From: Chthoniobacteraceae bacterium
GTDB taxonomy: Bacteria; Verrucomicrobiota; Verrucomicrobiia; Chthoniobacterales; Chthoniobacteraceae
NCBI GenBank assembly: GCA_028293625.1
Contig: JAQGOL010000035.1
Location: forward strand, 496,001 to 560,000
Direction: 5' to 3'
DNA length: 64,000 nt
The notes under the pieces were generated by a model. It worked only from the letters and a program-made list of their open reading frames with translations. It was not told the origin of the DNA and did no database searches. The translations under genes were made by a program, and so were the position numbers. Positions 62,957 to 64,000 of the stretch are shown here, piece after piece (the first letter of the stretch is position 1; each line of letters begins with the position of its first letter).

Positions 62957-63301
62957 CAAAGCAATATAAATACTTTGCGCTGCCATCACGATAGCTGACT
63001 CATTTTTTGGTGGGTATCGGAATTGCGTATGCAGCCGCCGTTTAAGTAAACGGTCGGTGACGAATGAATTTGGATGGTGATCAGAAATCCGCGATATGAT
63101 CGCTACATAGCGCTTAAATCAGGTTATCTACTTTTTTGTGAATAACTGAATGGCATCCTTTGGCGTTAATAGCCATGTCACCTCTTGATCGGCGGGATCT
63201 GCTATATTTAGAAATAGCACATCAAATTGAACTTGTTACCACTGCGGTCGCCGATTCAGGCCTGAAAGCTGCTCGGAACGGGTGTTTATTTTAAAACCCC
63301 A
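62957..63301. other. intergenic region, 345 bp
   Basis: An AT-richer stretch than most of the window with no credible gene. It contains a perfect 6-bp inverted repeat TGCTAT (63200-63205) and ATAGCA (63214-63219) with an 8-base loop, about 80 bases before the NERD gene. No convincing promoter was recognised. Confidence 0.5.
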
Positions 63302-64000
63302 ATGATTCTTAAACAAAAGGACGACCTGACTCCCCATCTGGCGGAGATTGAGCAACTTCTTTCCATTCCCTCCCTTACTAAAAATCAACGAGCGGATCTT
63401 GACGACGAGAGCTGGATGATTCGAGCCGGTGCAAAAGGAGAGAGTGAGGCAGCCTATCATCTCGATTTTGAGTGGGGAAACGCCCTGAATAGCTTTGTTA
63501 TCCACGATCTGCGAATTGAGCACCGGGGCAGAGTAGCGCAGATAGACCATCTCATCGTTCAGCGATCCCTGCATTGCCACGTGTTTGAGAGTAAAGGATT
63601 TGGCCGCGAAGTCCGAATTTCAGAGGCGGGAGAATGGGAGACCAATACCCGTTATGGTTGGCGCGGCATTCCCTCCCCAATTGAGCAGAACCGTCGACAC
63701 ATCGAGGTGCTTAAATCGTATATCGCCGACAACGGGCTCGGCCCGAAGCGCCTCGGGTTTACAATGCCTATGAGGTTCCATAACTGGGTTCTAGTTGCGC
63801 CGGGCTGTCAGCTCACGCGCCAAGGCGGCGAATGGGATAATGTGGTGAAAATGGATATGTTTGCCAAGCGGTTCAGCGAATGGATTGAAAAATCAAGTGT
63901 CGCAGACACGATTGCATCGCTTTCCAAGTTCATTTCCCGGAATACATTGGATGAATTAGGACAGGCGCTTCTAAAAGCCCATCGGCCTGCGGCGTTTAAC
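63302..64000 (+). CDS. NERD-domain protein (3' truncated)
   Basis: The frame opens at ATG 63302 and runs through the window end without a stop, giving 233 residues. A helical head of about 40 residues is followed by a nuclease-related (NERD) domain: KGESEAAYHLDF, Asp82 in QIDHLIV, and the ExK pair Glu96/Lys98 in HVFESKGFG, the pattern of restriction-type nucleases. The rest of the protein is outside the window; NERD proteins are often fused to helicase, kinase or zinc-finger domains and may act in DNA processing or phage defence. Confidence 0.82.
   Translation, partial: MILKQKDDLTPHLAEIEQLLSIPSLTKNQRADLDDESWMIRAGAKGESEAAYHLDFEWGNALNSFVIHDLRIEHRGRVAQIDHLIVQRSLHCHVFESKGFGREVRISEAGEWETNTRYGWRGIPSPIEQNRRHIEVLKSYIADNGLGPKRLGFTMPMRFHNWVLVAPGCQLTRQGGEWDNVVKMDMFAKRFSEWIEKSSVADTIASLSKFISRNTLDELGQALLKAHRPAAFN

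Overview
The window is about 64 kb of GC-rich bacterial chromosome. It most likely comes from a Verrucomicrobium, and a Chthoniobacter-like soil or water organism would fit. The pointers are a set typical of the PVC superphylum: a planctomycete-type cytochrome/DUF1592 protein followed by a Tat-exported DUF1552 protein, a PVC-type CxxCH heme protein with a propeller and HEAT-like repeats, DUF1080, an operon of three Cys-type sulfatases, a GH42-like glycosidase, a PEP-CTERM protein, an ECF sigma factor next to a kinase/WD40 protein, and two HupE/UreJ-like proteins. This placement is inferred from gene content; no rRNA or tRNA gene was seen.

Layout. 1-7 kb: the C-terminal part of a glycosidase, a Tat-exported Gfo/Idh/MocA oxidoreductase, a large GAF/PAS hybrid histidine kinase and a HAD phosphatase. 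7-10.4 kb: three pseudopilin-like genes. 10.6-15.1 kb: three overlapping sulfatase genes. 15.6-16 kb: an intergenic stretch with a 21-bp tandem repeat. 16-20.5 kb: DUF1592 and DUF1552 proteins and a PhyH dioxygenase, then the remnant of a lysozyme-like gene. 20.8-24.5 kb: DUF1080, a D-aminoacylase-like amidohydrolase and an AI-2E-family permease. 24.8-27.9 kb: a probable 23-residue membrane peptide, then HupE-like, M50 protease and DUF2167 genes. 27.9-33.2 kb: a DUF2491-DUF2170-PspA operon (like E. coli yjfK-yjfI-yjfJ) running towards an SMC/Rad50-like ATPase and a membrane TPR protein. 33.4-35.3 kb: a TIGR03943/permease pair. 35.4-42.3 kb: CsbD, a solo RelE-like protein, a class V aminotransferase, a DUF1186/SEC-C protein, accB, accC, a DltD-like protein and a receiver protein. 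42.7-47.7 kb: ECF sigma factor, Ser/Thr kinase-WD40, PEP-CTERM protein and a small secreted protein. 47.8-52.8 kb: a light-sensing cluster of heme oxygenase, bacteriophytochrome, single-domain response regulator and REC-HK-REC kinase. 52.9-60.6 kb: a secreted protein, a TlpA-like thioredoxin, a beta-lactamase-like protein, the PVC heme protein, a second HupE-like protein and a TPR protein. 61-64 kb: a polytopic glycosyltransferase, a DUF1599 protein and a NERD-domain protein cut by the window end.

How the parts fit. Polymer degradation and export are strongly represented (sulfatases, glycosidase, amidohydrolase, DUF1080, cytochrome-like proteins). Signalling is rich: two hybrid kinases, a phytochrome, receivers, and an ECF sigma factor with a kinase. 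The two multigene units most worth attention are the PspA-type envelope-stress operon beside an SMC-like ATPase and TPR membrane protein, and the four-gene phytochrome relay. Several non-coding signals (tandem repeat, operator-like palindromes, leader hairpins, terminators) are described separately.
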